From the NCBI GenBank assembly GCA_905233165.1, contig CAJODL010000001.1:62001-126000 (forward strand): a DNA stretch of 64,000 nucleotides. The letters run 5' to 3'. The notes under the pieces are model-generated. The model did not search any database and had not been told where the DNA came from. It worked only from the letters and a program-made list of their open reading frames with translations. The DNA is from an uncultured Prevotella sp. GTDB taxonomy: Bacteria; Bacteroidota; Bacteroidia; Bacteroidales; Bacteroidaceae. Position numbers and translations under genes: made by a program. How positions within the stretch are numbered: the stretch's first letter is position 1; every line of letters begins with the position of its first letter. Below, piece after piece: positions 31,131 through 42,100 of this stretch.

Positions 31131-32159
31131 ATGCAAGAAGATTTTAACATACACTCTGAGCGACAGGACAGTTCTGAAAAAGAATTTGAGAAAGCCCTTC
31201 GCCCGCTCTGTTTCGACGATTTTGCCGGCCAACAGAAGGTTGTAGATAACCTCCGCATATTTGTGGAGGCGGCAAAATATCGTGGTGAGCCGCTCGATCA
31301 CACCCTCTTACATGGTCCTCCAGGATTAGGTAAGACGACATTGTCAAATATCATAGCCAACGAACTGGGAGTAGGATTTAAGATAACTTCCGGACCTGTC
31401 TTGGATAAACCTGGAGATTTGGCAGGAATTCTTACCTCATTGGAACCCAACGATGTTCTCTTCATTGATGAAATACACAGATTGTCACCCATAGTGGAGG
31501 AATATCTGTATTCTGCAATGGAAGATTATCGTATTGATATCATGATAGACAAGGGTCCGTCTGCTCGCTCTATACAGATAGACCTCAATCCCTTCACTTT
31601 AATTGGTGCCACTACCCGTTCCGGACTTCTTACAGCACCTCTACGTGCTCGCTTCGGCATAAACATGCATTTGGAATATTATAATCCTGGCATGCTTTCT
31701 AAGATAATACGCCGTTCTGCTGGCTTGTTACAAATGCCTATCAGCGATGCAGCATGCGAAGAAATCTCCCGCCGTTCACGAGGAACGCCACGTATTGCCA
31801 ATAGCCTGCTTAGGAGAGTTCGTGACTTTGCCCAAGTAAAAGGTGATGGCAGCATCAATATGGAGATAGCAAAACTGGCCCTTGAGTCATTGAATATAGA
31901 CGGATACGGACTTGACGAAATCGATAACAAGATACTTCTTACTATCATCGACAAGTTTGGTGGCGGTCCTGTCGGCATCAGCACTATCGCTACTGCCATC
32001 GGAGAAGAGGCTGGTACCATAGAGGATGTTTATGAACCTTACCTCATCATGGAAGGATTCATAAAACGCACATCAAGGGGCAGAGTAGTAACAGACCTTG
32101 CCTACCAGCATCTCGGAAGAAATATGTACTCTTCAAACAACCCTTCATTATTCGACTAA
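31131..32159 (+). CDS. ruvB: Holliday junction branch migration helicase RuvB
   Basis: 342 aa; [49 protein letters not shown]. Confidence 0.98.
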   Translation: MQEDFNIHSERQDSSEKEFEKALRPLCFDDFAGQQKVVDNLRIFVEAAKYRGEPLDHTLLHGPPGLGKTTLSNIIANELGVGFKITSGPVLDKPGDLAGILTSLEPNDVLFIDEIHRLSPIVEEYLYSAMEDYRIDIMIDKGPSARSIQIDLNPFTLIGATTRSGLLTAPLRARFGINMHLEYYNPGMLSKIIRRSAGLLQMPISDAACEEISRRSRGTPRIANSLLRRVRDFAQVKGDGSINMEIAKLALESLNIDGYGLDEIDNKILLTIIDKFGGGPVGISTIATAIGEEAGTIEDVYEPYLIMEGFIKRTSRGRVVTDLAYQHLGRNMYSSNNPSLFD

Positions 32160-32600
32160 ATGAAAATAGCTATTTTTCCCGGATCATTCAATCCTTTTAC
32201 TAAAGGACATCACGACATTGTATGCCGTGCGCTCACTATTTTTGACAAGATAGTGATAGGCATCGGCTACAATCCCGATAAACCACAGCCCGAGGATTTG
32301 CAAGAACGCCTTCAACAGATAAAGGCTCTTTACAACAATGACGCCAGAGTGGAGGTGGAAGCATACAACGACCTTACCATAGACTTTGCAAAACGACATA
32401 ATGCAACAGCTATCGTAAAGGGAGTAAGAAGCGTACAGGACTTTGAATATGAGCGTACCCAAGCGGAATATAACAGGATGCTCAGCAATGGTATTGAAAC
32501 TGTCTTTCTATTTGCCAATCCCCTGTATGCCAGCCTTTCGTCGTCCCTTGTCCGTACACTGAAAACATTTGGAAAAGACATTTCAGACCTTCTGCCATGA
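32160..32600 (+). CDS. coaD: Pantetheine-phosphate adenylyltransferase
   Basis: IFPGSFNPFTKGHHDIVCRA; VKGVRSVQDFEYERTQAEYN; SSSLVRTL. Confidence 0.97.
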   Translation: MKIAIFPGSFNPFTKGHHDIVCRALTIFDKIVIGIGYNPDKPQPEDLQERLQQIKALYNNDARVEVEAYNDLTIDFAKRHNATAIVKGVRSVQDFEYERTQAEYNRMLSNGIETVFLFANPLYASLSSSLVRTLKTFGKDISDLLP

Positions 32601-33013
32601 TAACATATAGCAACGAAAATATCCCATTCCCTAAAATCCGACGTCGCGAAACGACAGCATGGATAAAAGAGGTTGCCCTATCTCACGGATATAAGGTAGG
32701 CGAAGTAGGATACCTCTTCTGTGATGATGCGAAAATACTCGAGGTGAACAATGAATTCCTCGGACATGACTACTATACTGACATCATAACCTTCGACTAT
32801 GACGAAGGCAACACAATAAATGGTGACATCGTCATATCCCTTGACACAGTGAAGAGCAATGCCGAGAAATACAAGAAAGACTATTACGAAGAACTCCACA
32901 GAGTTATAATACACGGAATTCTGCATCTTTGCGGTATCAACGACAAAGGACCAGGTGAAAGAGAAATAATGGAAAAGGAAGAAAATAAAGCACTACAATT
33001 ATGGAAAAAGTAG
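32597..33013 (+). CDS. ybeY: rRNA maturation RNase YbeY
   Basis: YTDIITFDYDEG, HRVIIHGILHLCGINDKGPGE. Confidence 0.95.
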   Translation: MITYSNENIPFPKIRRRETTAWIKEVALSHGYKVGEVGYLFCDDAKILEVNNEFLGHDYYTDIITFDYDEGNTINGDIVISLDTVKSNAEKYKKDYYEELHRVIIHGILHLCGINDKGPGEREIMEKEENKALQLWKK

Positions 33014-33465
33014 ATAAACTGGACAGGAAGATATTATCTATCCTATCAAAGAATGCCCGCATCGCTTTTAAGGATGTTGCAGAACAATGCGGAGTTTCAC
33101 GTGCTGCAATACATCAGAGAGTGGAAAGACTAAAGGAGGACGGAGTCATTACTGGCAGTGGATTCTCTATCAATCCAAAAAGCATCGGCTATGGCACATG
33201 TACCTATGTCGGCATCAGCCTGGAACGTGGCTCTATGTACAAAAATGTGGTAAAGAAACTCCAAAACATTCCTGAAATCGTTGAATGTCACTTTACTACT
33301 GGTCCTTACACCATGATGGTAAAGGCCTATGTACGTGACAACGAGCAATTGATGAAACTTCTTAATGACACATTGCAGTCCATTGATGGTGTAGTATCAA
33401 CTGAGACACTTATCTCACTCGACCAATCCATCAAACGCGATGTTCCAATTCATACCGAAGAGTAA
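33001..33465 (+). CDS. Lrp/AsnC family transcriptional regulator
   Basis: LDRKILSILSKNARIAFKDVAEQCGVSRAAIHQRVERLKEDGVITG. Confidence 0.95.
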   Translation: MEKVDKLDRKILSILSKNARIAFKDVAEQCGVSRAAIHQRVERLKEDGVITGSGFSINPKSIGYGTCTYVGISLERGSMYKNVVKKLQNIPEIVECHFTTGPYTMMVKAYVRDNEQLMKLLNDTLQSIDGVVSTETLISLDQSIKRDVPIHTEE

Positions 33466-35129
33466 TGAATCCATTAATTGGTTTAACTGGTAACCATAGT
33501 GACATTGACGTAACCCTCCGCGATGCTTACCATAAACAAATAGTAAAAGCTGGCGGTGTGCCTGTCATTATACCACCTGTTGATGATGAACAGGTTATTA
33601 TCGATACCTTAGAACGTCTGGATGGTATCATCTTTACTGGTGGTGGTGACTTCGACCCCAAATGGTTTGGTGAGGCTCCTCATCCAAAACTTGGTACCAT
33701 AAATGCTGTCAGAGACCATGCTGAACTGCTTACAGCGAAGCATGCCTACAACCGCAATATTCCTATATTGGGAATATGCAGAGGCGCACAGACTATCGCT
33801 ATTGCTCTTGACGGACATATAGCACAGGATATCAGCGACAAGACAACACATAACCATTCACAAGAGGAAGACAGGCCTGTCACTACCCATGAAGTAAACA
33901 TTTCAAGCGACTCGATTCTGTCCTCTATTTATTCATCACTCAAACTAAAAGTTAATTCCTTCCACCATCAGGCAGTCGATAATCCAGGAAAGCGTTTCAG
34001 GACTACTGCTACCTCTCCTGATGGTATTATCGAGTCAATAGAAAGTACTGAGCACAAACCAATTATGGGAGTTCAGTGGCATCCTGAATGGCTCGGAGAT
34101 GATGGTCTTCCTATTTTCCAATGGCTCGTAAACGAGGCTCGCACCTTTCAACAGGCAAAGGCACTGCATCAGCATATCATAACCCTTGATACCCATTGTG
34201 ATACACCAATGTTCTTCCCTAAGGGTATCGACTTCCTGAAACGTGATCCCAACATCCTTGTTGACCTTCCAAAAATGACAGAGGGACATCAGGATGCTAC
34301 TATTATGGTGGCCTATATCCCACAGAAATATGATGAGGGCTCACCAAAAGATTATGCCGACAGCATCTTCGATAAAATCGGACAAATCGTAAACAGCGCA
34401 TCTGATCGCCTTGCTCTGGCACGAACAGAGGAGGATATCCTCCTTAACAAGGAAGCTGGCAAGAAGAGCATCCTTCTGGGCATTGAAAACGGTCTTGCCA
34501 TCGAGGATGACATAAAGAATCTGCAGCACTTTGCTCAGCGTGGCATTGTGTATATGACCTTGTGTCATAATGGTGACAACCTTATCTGCGATTCTGCCAA
34601 AGGCAACAATACTCATGGTGGAGTATCGGAATTTGGTGAAAAGGTGATACATGAGATGAATCGTCTTGGTATCATGGTTGACCTTTCACATGGTGGTGAG
34701 AAGTCTTTCTATGATGCTTTGGAAATAAGCAAGACACCTATTGTCTGCTCCCACTCTAATTGTAAAGCCCTGTGTGACCATCCTCGTAACCTTACTGATG
34801 ACCAGTTAAGGGCCATTGCAAGAGTTGGAGGCGTTGCACACACTACTTTCTATCCTGGATTCCTGCGTAAAGATGAAGAAGCAAACATTCTCGATGGAAT
34901 CGCTCATTTAGAGCATGCCATAAAGATAATGGGTATAGACCATGTAGGCATCGGCACAGACTTTGATGGCGATGGTGGTGTACCAGGAATGGCTTGTTCT
35001 TCAGATGCCATCAATTTCACCATGCACCTGCTCCGCAAGCGTTTCTCTGAAGAAGATATCAGAAAGATATGGGGCGGAAACTGGCTGAGAGTGATGAAAG
35101 AGGTCAAAGGTCTAAAGTCAAAGGTCTAA
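33465..35129 (+). CDS. Fusion: class I glutamine-amidotransferase-like gamma-glutamyl hydrolase (C26) + membrane dipeptidase (M19)
   Basis: C26: FTGGGDFDP, ILGICRGAQ, QWHPEW; M19: LDTHCDTPMFF, MVDLSHGG, PIVCSHSNCKAL, VGIGTDFDGDGG. Confidence 0.92.
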   Translation: MNPLIGLTGNHSDIDVTLRDAYHKQIVKAGGVPVIIPPVDDEQVIIDTLERLDGIIFTGGGDFDPKWFGEAPHPKLGTINAVRDHAELLTAKHAYNRNIPILGICRGAQTIAIALDGHIAQDISDKTTHNHSQEEDRPVTTHEVNISSDSILSSIYSSLKLKVNSFHHQAVDNPGKRFRTTATSPDGIIESIESTEHKPIMGVQWHPEWLGDDGLPIFQWLVNEARTFQQAKALHQHIITLDTHCDTPMFFPKGIDFLKRDPNILVDLPKMTEGHQDATIMVAYIPQKYDEGSPKDYADSIFDKIGQIVNSASDRLALARTEEDILLNKEAGKKSILLGIENGLAIEDDIKNLQHFAQRGIVYMTLCHNGDNLICDSAKGNNTHGGVSEFGEKVIHEMNRLGIMVDLSHGGEKSFYDALEISKTPIVCSHSNCKALCDHPRNLTDDQLRAIARVGGVAHTTFYPGFLRKDEEANILDGIAHLEHAIKIMGIDHVGIGTDFDGDGGVPGMACSSDAINFTMHLLRKRFSEEDIRKIWGGNWLRVMKEVKGLKSKV

Positions 35130-35156
35130 AGTCTAAGGTCAAAGGTCAAAGGTCAA
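35101..35156. repeat. Heptanucleotide (AGGTCAA/AGGTCTA/AAGTCTA) x8 tract spanning a CDS junction
   Basis: AGGTCAA AGGTCTA AAGTCAA AGGTCTA AAGTCTA AGGTCAA AGGTCAA AGGTCAA. Confidence 0.95.
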
Positions 35157-36136
35157 TGTTCAATAATCTTAAATATATAATTTTCTTTCTGTGCATCATA
35201 CTTTGTGGGTGCAAAAGCAACAAACCTGTTGCAGAGGATGAATCATCCCTCTGTGGTCCAACCTTCTGTGAAGACAGCGCCTATGTCTTTTGTGCTGAGC
35301 AATGCCAGTTTGGTCCTCGCACTATGAACTCTGAGGCTCATGAGCAATGTGCCGAGTGGATTATCAATAAGTTCAAGGGCTATGGCTGTACTGTTGTCAC
35401 TCAGAAAGCCAATCTGCGTGGCTGGGATGGTACTATGCTCGCCTCAACTAATATTATAGCAAGCATCAATCCTAATATCAAGGAGCGTTATCTGCTGTGT
35501 GCCCATTGGGACAGTCGCCCTTGGGCTGACAATGACATCGACGAGAAGAACCATCACACCCCTGTTATGGCAGCCAATGATGGTGCCAGCGGCGTTGCTG
35601 TGATGCTCGAGATAGCACGCATAATCGGCGATAGCATCGGCATCGACTTTGTATGCTTTGATGCAGAGGACTACGGCTCTCCACAATGGTCAGACAACCA
35701 CGACGAGAACTCTTGGGCTCTCGGCTCACAATATTTTGCACAGCAATATGCTAATGGAGCCTCTGCTATAAAAGGCCCTTGGCAAGGTGCTATACTCCTC
35801 GATATGGTTGGAGGACAGGGTGCTCACTTCTATCAGGAAGGGCTTTCTGTGAGATATTCTCCCCAAACAGTAACAGATGTTTGGCAGGCTGCTAATACAG
35901 CTGGTTATGGTTCACTTTTCATACACGAGATTAGTGGCACCATAACTGATGACCACAAGCCACTCAATGAAGCAGGCATACCAACAATAGATATTATACC
36001 ATATTATCCTGATTGCGAGCAAAGCAGTTTCGGACCTACCTGGCACACCGTCAATGATGATATGCAGCATATCGACAAAACAACCCTAAAAGCTGTCGGA
36101 CAGACCTTAATACAATACTTTTGCTCTCAGAACTAA
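35156..36136 (+). CDS. M28-family peptidase / glutaminyl-peptide cyclotransferase-like lipoprotein (start corrected to MFNNLKY)
   Basis: Lipobox FLCIILCGCKSN; LLCAHWDSRPWADND, NDGASGVAVMLEIARI, CFDAEDYG; the residues before MFNN in the track ORF are heptamer-repeat translation. Confidence 0.9.
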   Translation: MFNNLKYIIFFLCIILCGCKSNKPVAEDESSLCGPTFCEDSAYVFCAEQCQFGPRTMNSEAHEQCAEWIINKFKGYGCTVVTQKANLRGWDGTMLASTNIIASINPNIKERYLLCAHWDSRPWADNDIDEKNHHTPVMAANDGASGVAVMLEIARIIGDSIGIDFVCFDAEDYGSPQWSDNHDENSWALGSQYFAQQYANGASAIKGPWQGAILLDMVGGQGAHFYQEGLSVRYSPQTVTDVWQAANTAGYGSLFIHEISGTITDDHKPLNEAGIPTIDIIPYYPDCEQSSFGPTWHTVNDDMQHIDKTTLKAVGQTLIQYFCSQN

Positions 36137-37200
36137 TCATATCACAGCTGACATTTGGGAAGCTGAGCCTGCTCGATGCCAAGAGGGCATTTGACGAGAA
36201 GGGTTCAGCAGAAGAGGCTTTGAAATTCCTCTCCTCACATATTTCTGCCGATTTTCCATCTCTTGAGAAAAGAGCAAAAGAGGAAATAGAATGGTGCAAT
36301 AATAATAAGGTACGCGTAGTCACTATCTCCGACCCTGATTATCCTCAGCGGCTTAAACATTGCTGCGATGCTCCTATGGTGCTCTTCGTTCGTGGAAAGG
36401 CTGATCTTAATGCGCAGCATGCCATTTCCATTGTCGGCACACGACAATGCACTACTTACGGCAAAGATTGTATTAACAAGATTGTCGATGAAATAGCAGG
36501 AAAAATCCCTGATGTACATATTGTCAGCGGCCTTGCCTATGGTGTCGATATAACAGCCCACAGGGCAGCAATGAGAAATGGTCTCCCCACAATAGGTGTG
36601 GTAGCCCACGGACAGGGAACCCTCTACCCTGCTCATCATCGTAATGAAGCCAATAAGATGGTTCTCGGCAATGGTGCAGTGATAACAGAATTCTTTCATG
36701 ACGTCTTTCCTGAAGCCCGTAATTTCCTGCAGCGAAACCGCATTATAGCAGGCATGAGCGATGCTACCCTCATACCAGAAAGTGCCATACATGGAGGCGG
36801 AATGGTTACTGCCCGCCTTGCTATAGATTATAATCGTGAACTCTTCGCCATCCCTGGCTCTATTACCTCTCCCATGAGTGAAGGGCCAAACGCCCTTATA
36901 CGAGACAATAAGGCTATGCTTGTTACCTCCGCAGGAGATATTGTGAAAAGTCTCGGATGGCACACAGAAGAGAAGTTACAGCAAGCACGCAAAAAAGGCA
37001 TTGAAAGAGAACTTTTTACCGATTTTACCGATGATGAGAGGAAAGTAGTAGAAGTTCTGCAGAAAGGTGACCAGACAAAAGACACCCTCTGTGTAGAAAC
37101 AGGCCTTCCCATCAGCACCCTCTCAGCTGTTATCTTCACCCTCGAAATGAAAGGCATCATAAGAGCCCTTTCAGGAAGTCAGTATCATCTTATCGCATAA
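36121..37200 (+). CDS. dprA: DNA-processing protein DprA (TTG start)
   Basis: SIVGTRQCTTYGKD, VSGLAYGVDITAHRAAM, NRIIAGMSDATLIPES. Confidence 0.95.
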   Translation: MLSELIISQLTFGKLSLLDAKRAFDEKGSAEEALKFLSSHISADFPSLEKRAKEEIEWCNNNKVRVVTISDPDYPQRLKHCCDAPMVLFVRGKADLNAQHAISIVGTRQCTTYGKDCINKIVDEIAGKIPDVHIVSGLAYGVDITAHRAAMRNGLPTIGVVAHGQGTLYPAHHRNEANKMVLGNGAVITEFFHDVFPEARNFLQRNRIIAGMSDATLIPESAIHGGGMVTARLAIDYNRELFAIPGSITSPMSEGPNALIRDNKAMLVTSAGDIVKSLGWHTEEKLQQARKKGIERELFTDFTDDERKVVEVLQKGDQTKDTLCVETGLPISTLSAVIFTLEMKGIIRALSGSQYHLIA

Positions 37201-37272
37201 TTATATATTTATAAATAAGGTATATAATATTCTATGCCTAAGGAGAAAATTATTTTCCCCTCGGAAGATTTT

Positions 37273-37356
37273 ATGTTCAAGGTCCTGAAACTACTGTACA
37301 AGGGTTGTAAACTACTGTACAAGGGCCTTGAACATATGTTTCAGGCCCTTGTACAG
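37273..37356. repeat. Second array of four 21-bp imperfect palindromic repeats
   Basis: ATGTTCAAGGTCCTGAAACTA / CTGTACAAGGGTTGTAAACTA / CTGTACAAGGGCCTTGAACAT / ATGTTTCAGGCCCTTGTACAG. Confidence 0.95.
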
Positions 37357-37405
37357 AAAATATATAACGTAGGAAATAAAAATCTCTAACTTAGTTGCAA
37401 AAAAA

Positions 37406-37437
37406 TCCCTTGAGTCTTAGGAAAATTACTCAAGGGA
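37406..37437. terminator. Bidirectional terminator between dprA and SusD
   Basis: TCCCTTGAGT-cttaggaaaatt-ACTCAAGGGA, perfect 10-bp stem flanked by A-tract and T-tract. Confidence 0.88.
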
Positions 37438-37464
37438 CTTTTTATTTCTTGTATGGAGGTTTGA

Positions 37465-39180
37465 TTACTTTGTGTTGATTGGCAGATACCAGTTGTCACG
37501 GTTCATCAGCTTCTCGAAGCGCTCCATATTCTTTTCACCTTCTCTTCTGGAGATTGGCTCAGCGAGATAGCTATTGTTATTACGTCTCATTGCGATACGC
37601 ATAAGTGTGTAATAACGCAAGCCTTCGAAAGCTGTCTCTAATGCCATCTCGTTAACGATGAGGTCTTCCACCATCTCTATTGTATCAGTTGGTGACATGA
37701 TAGTCTTCTCTATACGATAGAGCGCATCGCACTCTACATCGCCACAGCCACGTCCATGGATACCAATAGTATTACCAGCTGTAAAGGCATCATTAGGGAA
37801 GTTTATCAATTCACCTGCCCTTGCAAGTTCTTCTGCCGGAATACGCTTTAGATTTTCCTCATTACGCAAGCCATACTTCAGCACAGCAAAGGCAGAATGT
37901 GGGAAACCAGCGCGATTGAGAGCCTCAGCAAAGAGCAGATAGATATACTGCTTACGATAGAGAGGAACAAAGTATGTAGGAAGTTTTGTGATTGTCTGAA
38001 TCTCTGAAGAGTAATCAGATGTTTCGTCACGATTTACTATCCTAGTGCTGTAATTGCCATAGAGACGCAAATCGCCTGCCATCAATGCTGAACGAAGGTG
38101 GTCTTTAGGCACCCTTATAGTATCCTTTTTAGTAGCTGATGTTGCAAAGACTCCTACGAAATCCTCTTCACTTGAGATTTTCTTCATTGCTGCTGATGGA
38201 GACACCTGAGCATAGCCGTTATTGGTGACTGTAGAGTTATAGACATTATTCAGAAGGCTCTTCACACCATAGAACTCGGTATCCTCCATCGGTATTAAGG
38301 TGATATTCTCATCTGATCCGCTATTGGCAATATTATCCGTCAATCCAACATTACGAGGCTCACCTTTAGAAAAGTCCATACCTTCTGCATCCCATGTCAT
38401 TCTGCCCGATGATACCGTTATAGGACGACTTGTCTTAGTAAGGTAGTCATGCAGATATCTTGCTGCATCAGTATAGCGACCTGCCCACAGGCACATTTCG
38501 CCCAATATCACTCTCAGAGGGATAAATAACTTCTTAGATTCAAAGTAATTCACAATACCATACTGTGGGAATTCCATTTCTTCATCGTCCTTTGCACCAA
38601 CATACTGGCTGAGGTCGTTGATGAAGTAGTCACATATTCCCTGTATGTCTGTATAATTCATATTCATGGCCTGCTGTGCCTCCTCCATTGTCAATAGAGG
38701 ATTGAGCACAAGGGGAACTTTGCCATAAATCTTTGCTAACTGCAGATATGTCCATGCACGAAAGACCTTCACAGCGATGTATTCTCTCTTGAAAATCAAC
38801 TTTGAGAGTCTTTGTGCCTCAGGGTCAACATTTGCAAGATAATAGTTGCAGTTGTTGATGATGGCATAATAGTCGCTTATGCGGTTATAGATATTAGGCT
38901 CGTCAGTCATTGGGACATTGGCAAGAGCCTTGATATCTGTCGTAGCATTGTCATTAACCTGCATGAGGTCTGCACGAAGCTCTCCCAACAATATTGTCCT
39001 GTCAGCGACAACCTGCATTTGGCGAATGATACCCATCACACTATGAAGTGTGTCCTCTGGAGTATTCAAAGTGTTATCACCTGCGAATTCCACCATTTCG
39101 GAATCCGTCTCAAGCATCTTCCCACATGACATGAATGAGAGGAGCAGTAATAATACTAAAAATTTATCTTTCATATTCAT
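37465..39180 (-). CDS. SusD/RagB-family nutrient-binding outer membrane lipoprotein
   Basis: 571 aa; lipobox LLLSFMSCGKM; C-terminal ...FEGLRYYTLMRIAMR...WYLPI. Confidence 0.93.
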   Translation of the reverse strand: MNMKDKFLVLLLLLSFMSCGKMLETDSEMVEFAGDNTLNTPEDTLHSVMGIIRQMQVVADRTILLGELRADLMQVNDNATTDIKALANVPMTDEPNIYNRISDYYAIINNCNYYLANVDPEAQRLSKLIFKREYIAVKVFRAWTYLQLAKIYGKVPLVLNPLLTMEEAQQAMNMNYTDIQGICDYFINDLSQYVGAKDDEEMEFPQYGIVNYFESKKLFIPLRVILGEMCLWAGRYTDAARYLHDYLTKTSRPITVSSGRMTWDAEGMDFSKGEPRNVGLTDNIANSGSDENITLIPMEDTEFYGVKSLLNNVYNSTVTNNGYAQVSPSAAMKKISSEEDFVGVFATSATKKDTIRVPKDHLRSALMAGDLRLYGNYSTRIVNRDETSDYSSEIQTITKLPTYFVPLYRKQYIYLLFAEALNRAGFPHSAFAVLKYGLRNEENLKRIPAEELARAGELINFPNDAFTAGNTIGIHGRGCGDVECDALYRIEKTIMSPTDTIEMVEDLIVNEMALETAFEGLRYYTLMRIAMRRNNNSYLAEPISRREGEKNMERFEKLMNRDNWYLPINTK

Positions 39181-39195
39181 ATTATATTCTATCGT

Positions 39196-42100
39196 TTAGA
39201 GGTTTACCTTTACACCCATTGCAAAAGAACGGCTCTGTCCGAGCAGACCTCTGTCAATACCCTGCAGGAGAGCATTGCCTGACGCTGTGCAATCTGGGTC
39301 ACTTCCAAGATACTTTGTTATAGTAAACACATTATTCACTGCACCCCATACTGTTATACCCTGCAAGAAAGTACTGTTGATAGGTATTGCATATGAAAGT
39401 GTTATGTTTGACAACTTGAGGTAACTTCCATTCTCTATCCATCTGTCAGAGAAGCGGCTGTTGCCATGAGGATCCTGATAAGATAGTCTTGGAACGTCTG
39501 TTACCTGTCCTTCTGTTGTCCATCTGTTGTTCATCGCCTTTGTCTGGTTGTAGAAATATTTTCCACTCTCCAGAATGCTGCGCTGATAATTATATATATC
39601 GTTACCTATTGAGTATGTGAATGACATATCAAGTGTAAACTGCTTCCATTTCAGGTGACTGCGGAAGTTACCATAGATGTCAGGATTAGGATTACCTATT
39701 ACAACACGGTCTTCCTCCCCTATCTTACCATCACCGTTAGTATCCTGGAATCTCATGTCACCAGCTTGGAAAGCAACTTTGTTTCCTGACTTGTCAAGAT
39801 AGTATTTACCATCTGCCTTTGCTTGTTCCTCTGTAGAATATACTCCATTTGTCTTATATCCATAGAATTGTCCTACAGGGCCACCTACTTCTGAAATGAT
39901 GGTAGCACCATATGCTGATGTCAAAAGTCTGTCGGTACCATTTCCAAGATCTGTAAGCTTATTCTTGTAGTGGCCCATTGTCGCTCCAAGTTCCCACTTC
40001 CAATCTTTATCATTAATTACTTTCACGTCTGCACGGAAGTCAAATCCAGAGTTACGGAGTTTTCCACCGTTTGTCCAGTTTTCTGCCAAACCACTGGTCC
40101 ATGCCATCTGCTGAAGCATCAACAGGTCTGATGTCCAAGAAGCGAAGTAATTGAATCCTACATGCAGGCGATTCTTCAAGAGGTTTGTCTCAAAACCGAC
40201 ATTAAACTTGCGGGTTGTCTCCCACTTCAATGTACTATTGCCTACATTTCCCAACAACAAACCTGTCAGAGTAGCACCCATCATAGACTTTGAGATGAAA
40301 TAACTTCTTGATGCTGTATAATCAATATTATCATTTCCAGTAATTTCAAAACCTATGTTAAGGCGCAAGTAATCAATCATCTTTACGTCAGACATCCATT
40401 TTTCATTACTCATAACCCAAGAACCTTGAACGCTTGGGAATATACCCCATCGTGTTCCGAACATCTTCAATGCACTTGCATCATCACCGAAACGTGAAGA
40501 AGCATGTCCAGTCAGAGATACTGAAGCATAGTATTTCTCTGCATAGTTGTAGTCAGCAACTCCATACCAAGAGAAATCTGTATATTTGTCATCAGCACCA
40601 GTGGTAGTCTTGTACTGCAATGATGTTGACATGTTAGGTGTCTTATCATTACCCGTATTATAACCATTCTGGATGTTCACCTTGTTACGGTTGTTCATGA
40701 AACGGAAACCACCATATGCCTTGATATAGTTTGCACCATAACGGTTTGTCCATGTAAGACGAGTGTCTGACTGTATGGAGTTTTGTCTTGTTGCAAGAGA
40801 AGATACAGTATTTTCTACATAGACAATATCTGTCAAGCCAGGAACACGGAATTGTGGAATACCTGTGATAGGCAAGTAATAATTCTCATTAGTATTCACG
40901 AGAGTGAAACCAAAATCCTCAGATACTGTAAAGTACTTATTTATCTTATAGCTTGGTGCTACAGTGAATGTCACAAGACGGTTACCGAATGTATTCTTGT
41001 TTCTGCCATCGCCATTGACGAGTATGCTGATAGGGTTTCCTAAACTTCTGTCGCTGGTAATAATAGTACCTTGAAGATAATCATCTGCCTCTGAAAGATA
41101 ACTACTCAAATTACCATTGACATCGTAAGCATAAGGAGAAAGGAATGGTGACTTTACCATTGCCAGGAAGTTTGGTGAGGTAATAGTAGTACTCTCTACA
41201 TCACTACTTACACCAACATCTCTCAAATCACGCTTTACATCACTGAACGACGCATCGAAACGAACTTTCAGGTTGCGAATTATCTCAATATCAGTATTCA
41301 GACGCATATCGAAACGTGTGAAGTCATTACCCTTGAGGGGACTGTTGGCAGCAGAATATCCTACAGAAAGGTTGTAACTAGCCACATCATCACCACCCTG
41401 CACATTGATACCATAACTCTGGGCATAAGAAGTGCGATAAATCTCCTTGTTCCAATCTGTTTCGTTATGGTACATAGGATAGAAGTAATACTTTGGATCT
41501 GATACAAGGAACTTCAGTGTTGACATATCGCTAACCTTTGGTGCCAGCATTTCTGTAACGTATGTGCGATAGTCTTCTGCCCCCATCATGCTTGGAGTTC
41601 TTGGCTTTGTAATAAACTTACCACCAATTGTGAGGTCAATCTTTGTCGTCATGCTCTTGTTGCGCTTTGTCTTAATCAGCAGTACACCATTAGCACCCTT
41701 GGCACCATATATTGCAGTACCATTCTTCATCACCTCAACACTCTCGATGTCATTGACATTGATGTTAGCCAACAGATTATTGAAATATCCGTCATGAAGC
41801 ATCGCGCCGTCATATTTCATATCCATTATCATACCATCAACAACTACCAACGGCTGTGCATTGGTATTAAGACTGTTGATACCATTGATGAACATTACGT
41901 TACCAAGTCCATCATTACCACCACGACTTACGGCATGGACATCAGCATTCAATCTTCCCTGAATAAATGGGTCGATAGACATCTCCACACTATTACCGAA
42001 GTCAGTGGTTCCAGATACTCTGTTACCAGATGTATATGCTTTATATGATGAAGAAAAAGCATCTCTATACATCTGAGCATCTACATGCATAGCGTCCTTA

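Noticed and set aside
35069-35155. N-terminal extension of the M28 ORF (MGRKLAESDERGQRSKVKG...)
   Set aside because: It overlaps the M19 fusion and is mostly heptamer-repeat translation; the lipoprotein signal starts at MFNNLKY (35156).
36235-36963. 242-aa ORF on - strand
   Set aside because: Antisense of dprA, which has strong motif support.
37273-37356. 21-bp array as a tandem terminator
   Set aside because: No U-tract after the units, and a separate clear terminator is present at 37406-37437.
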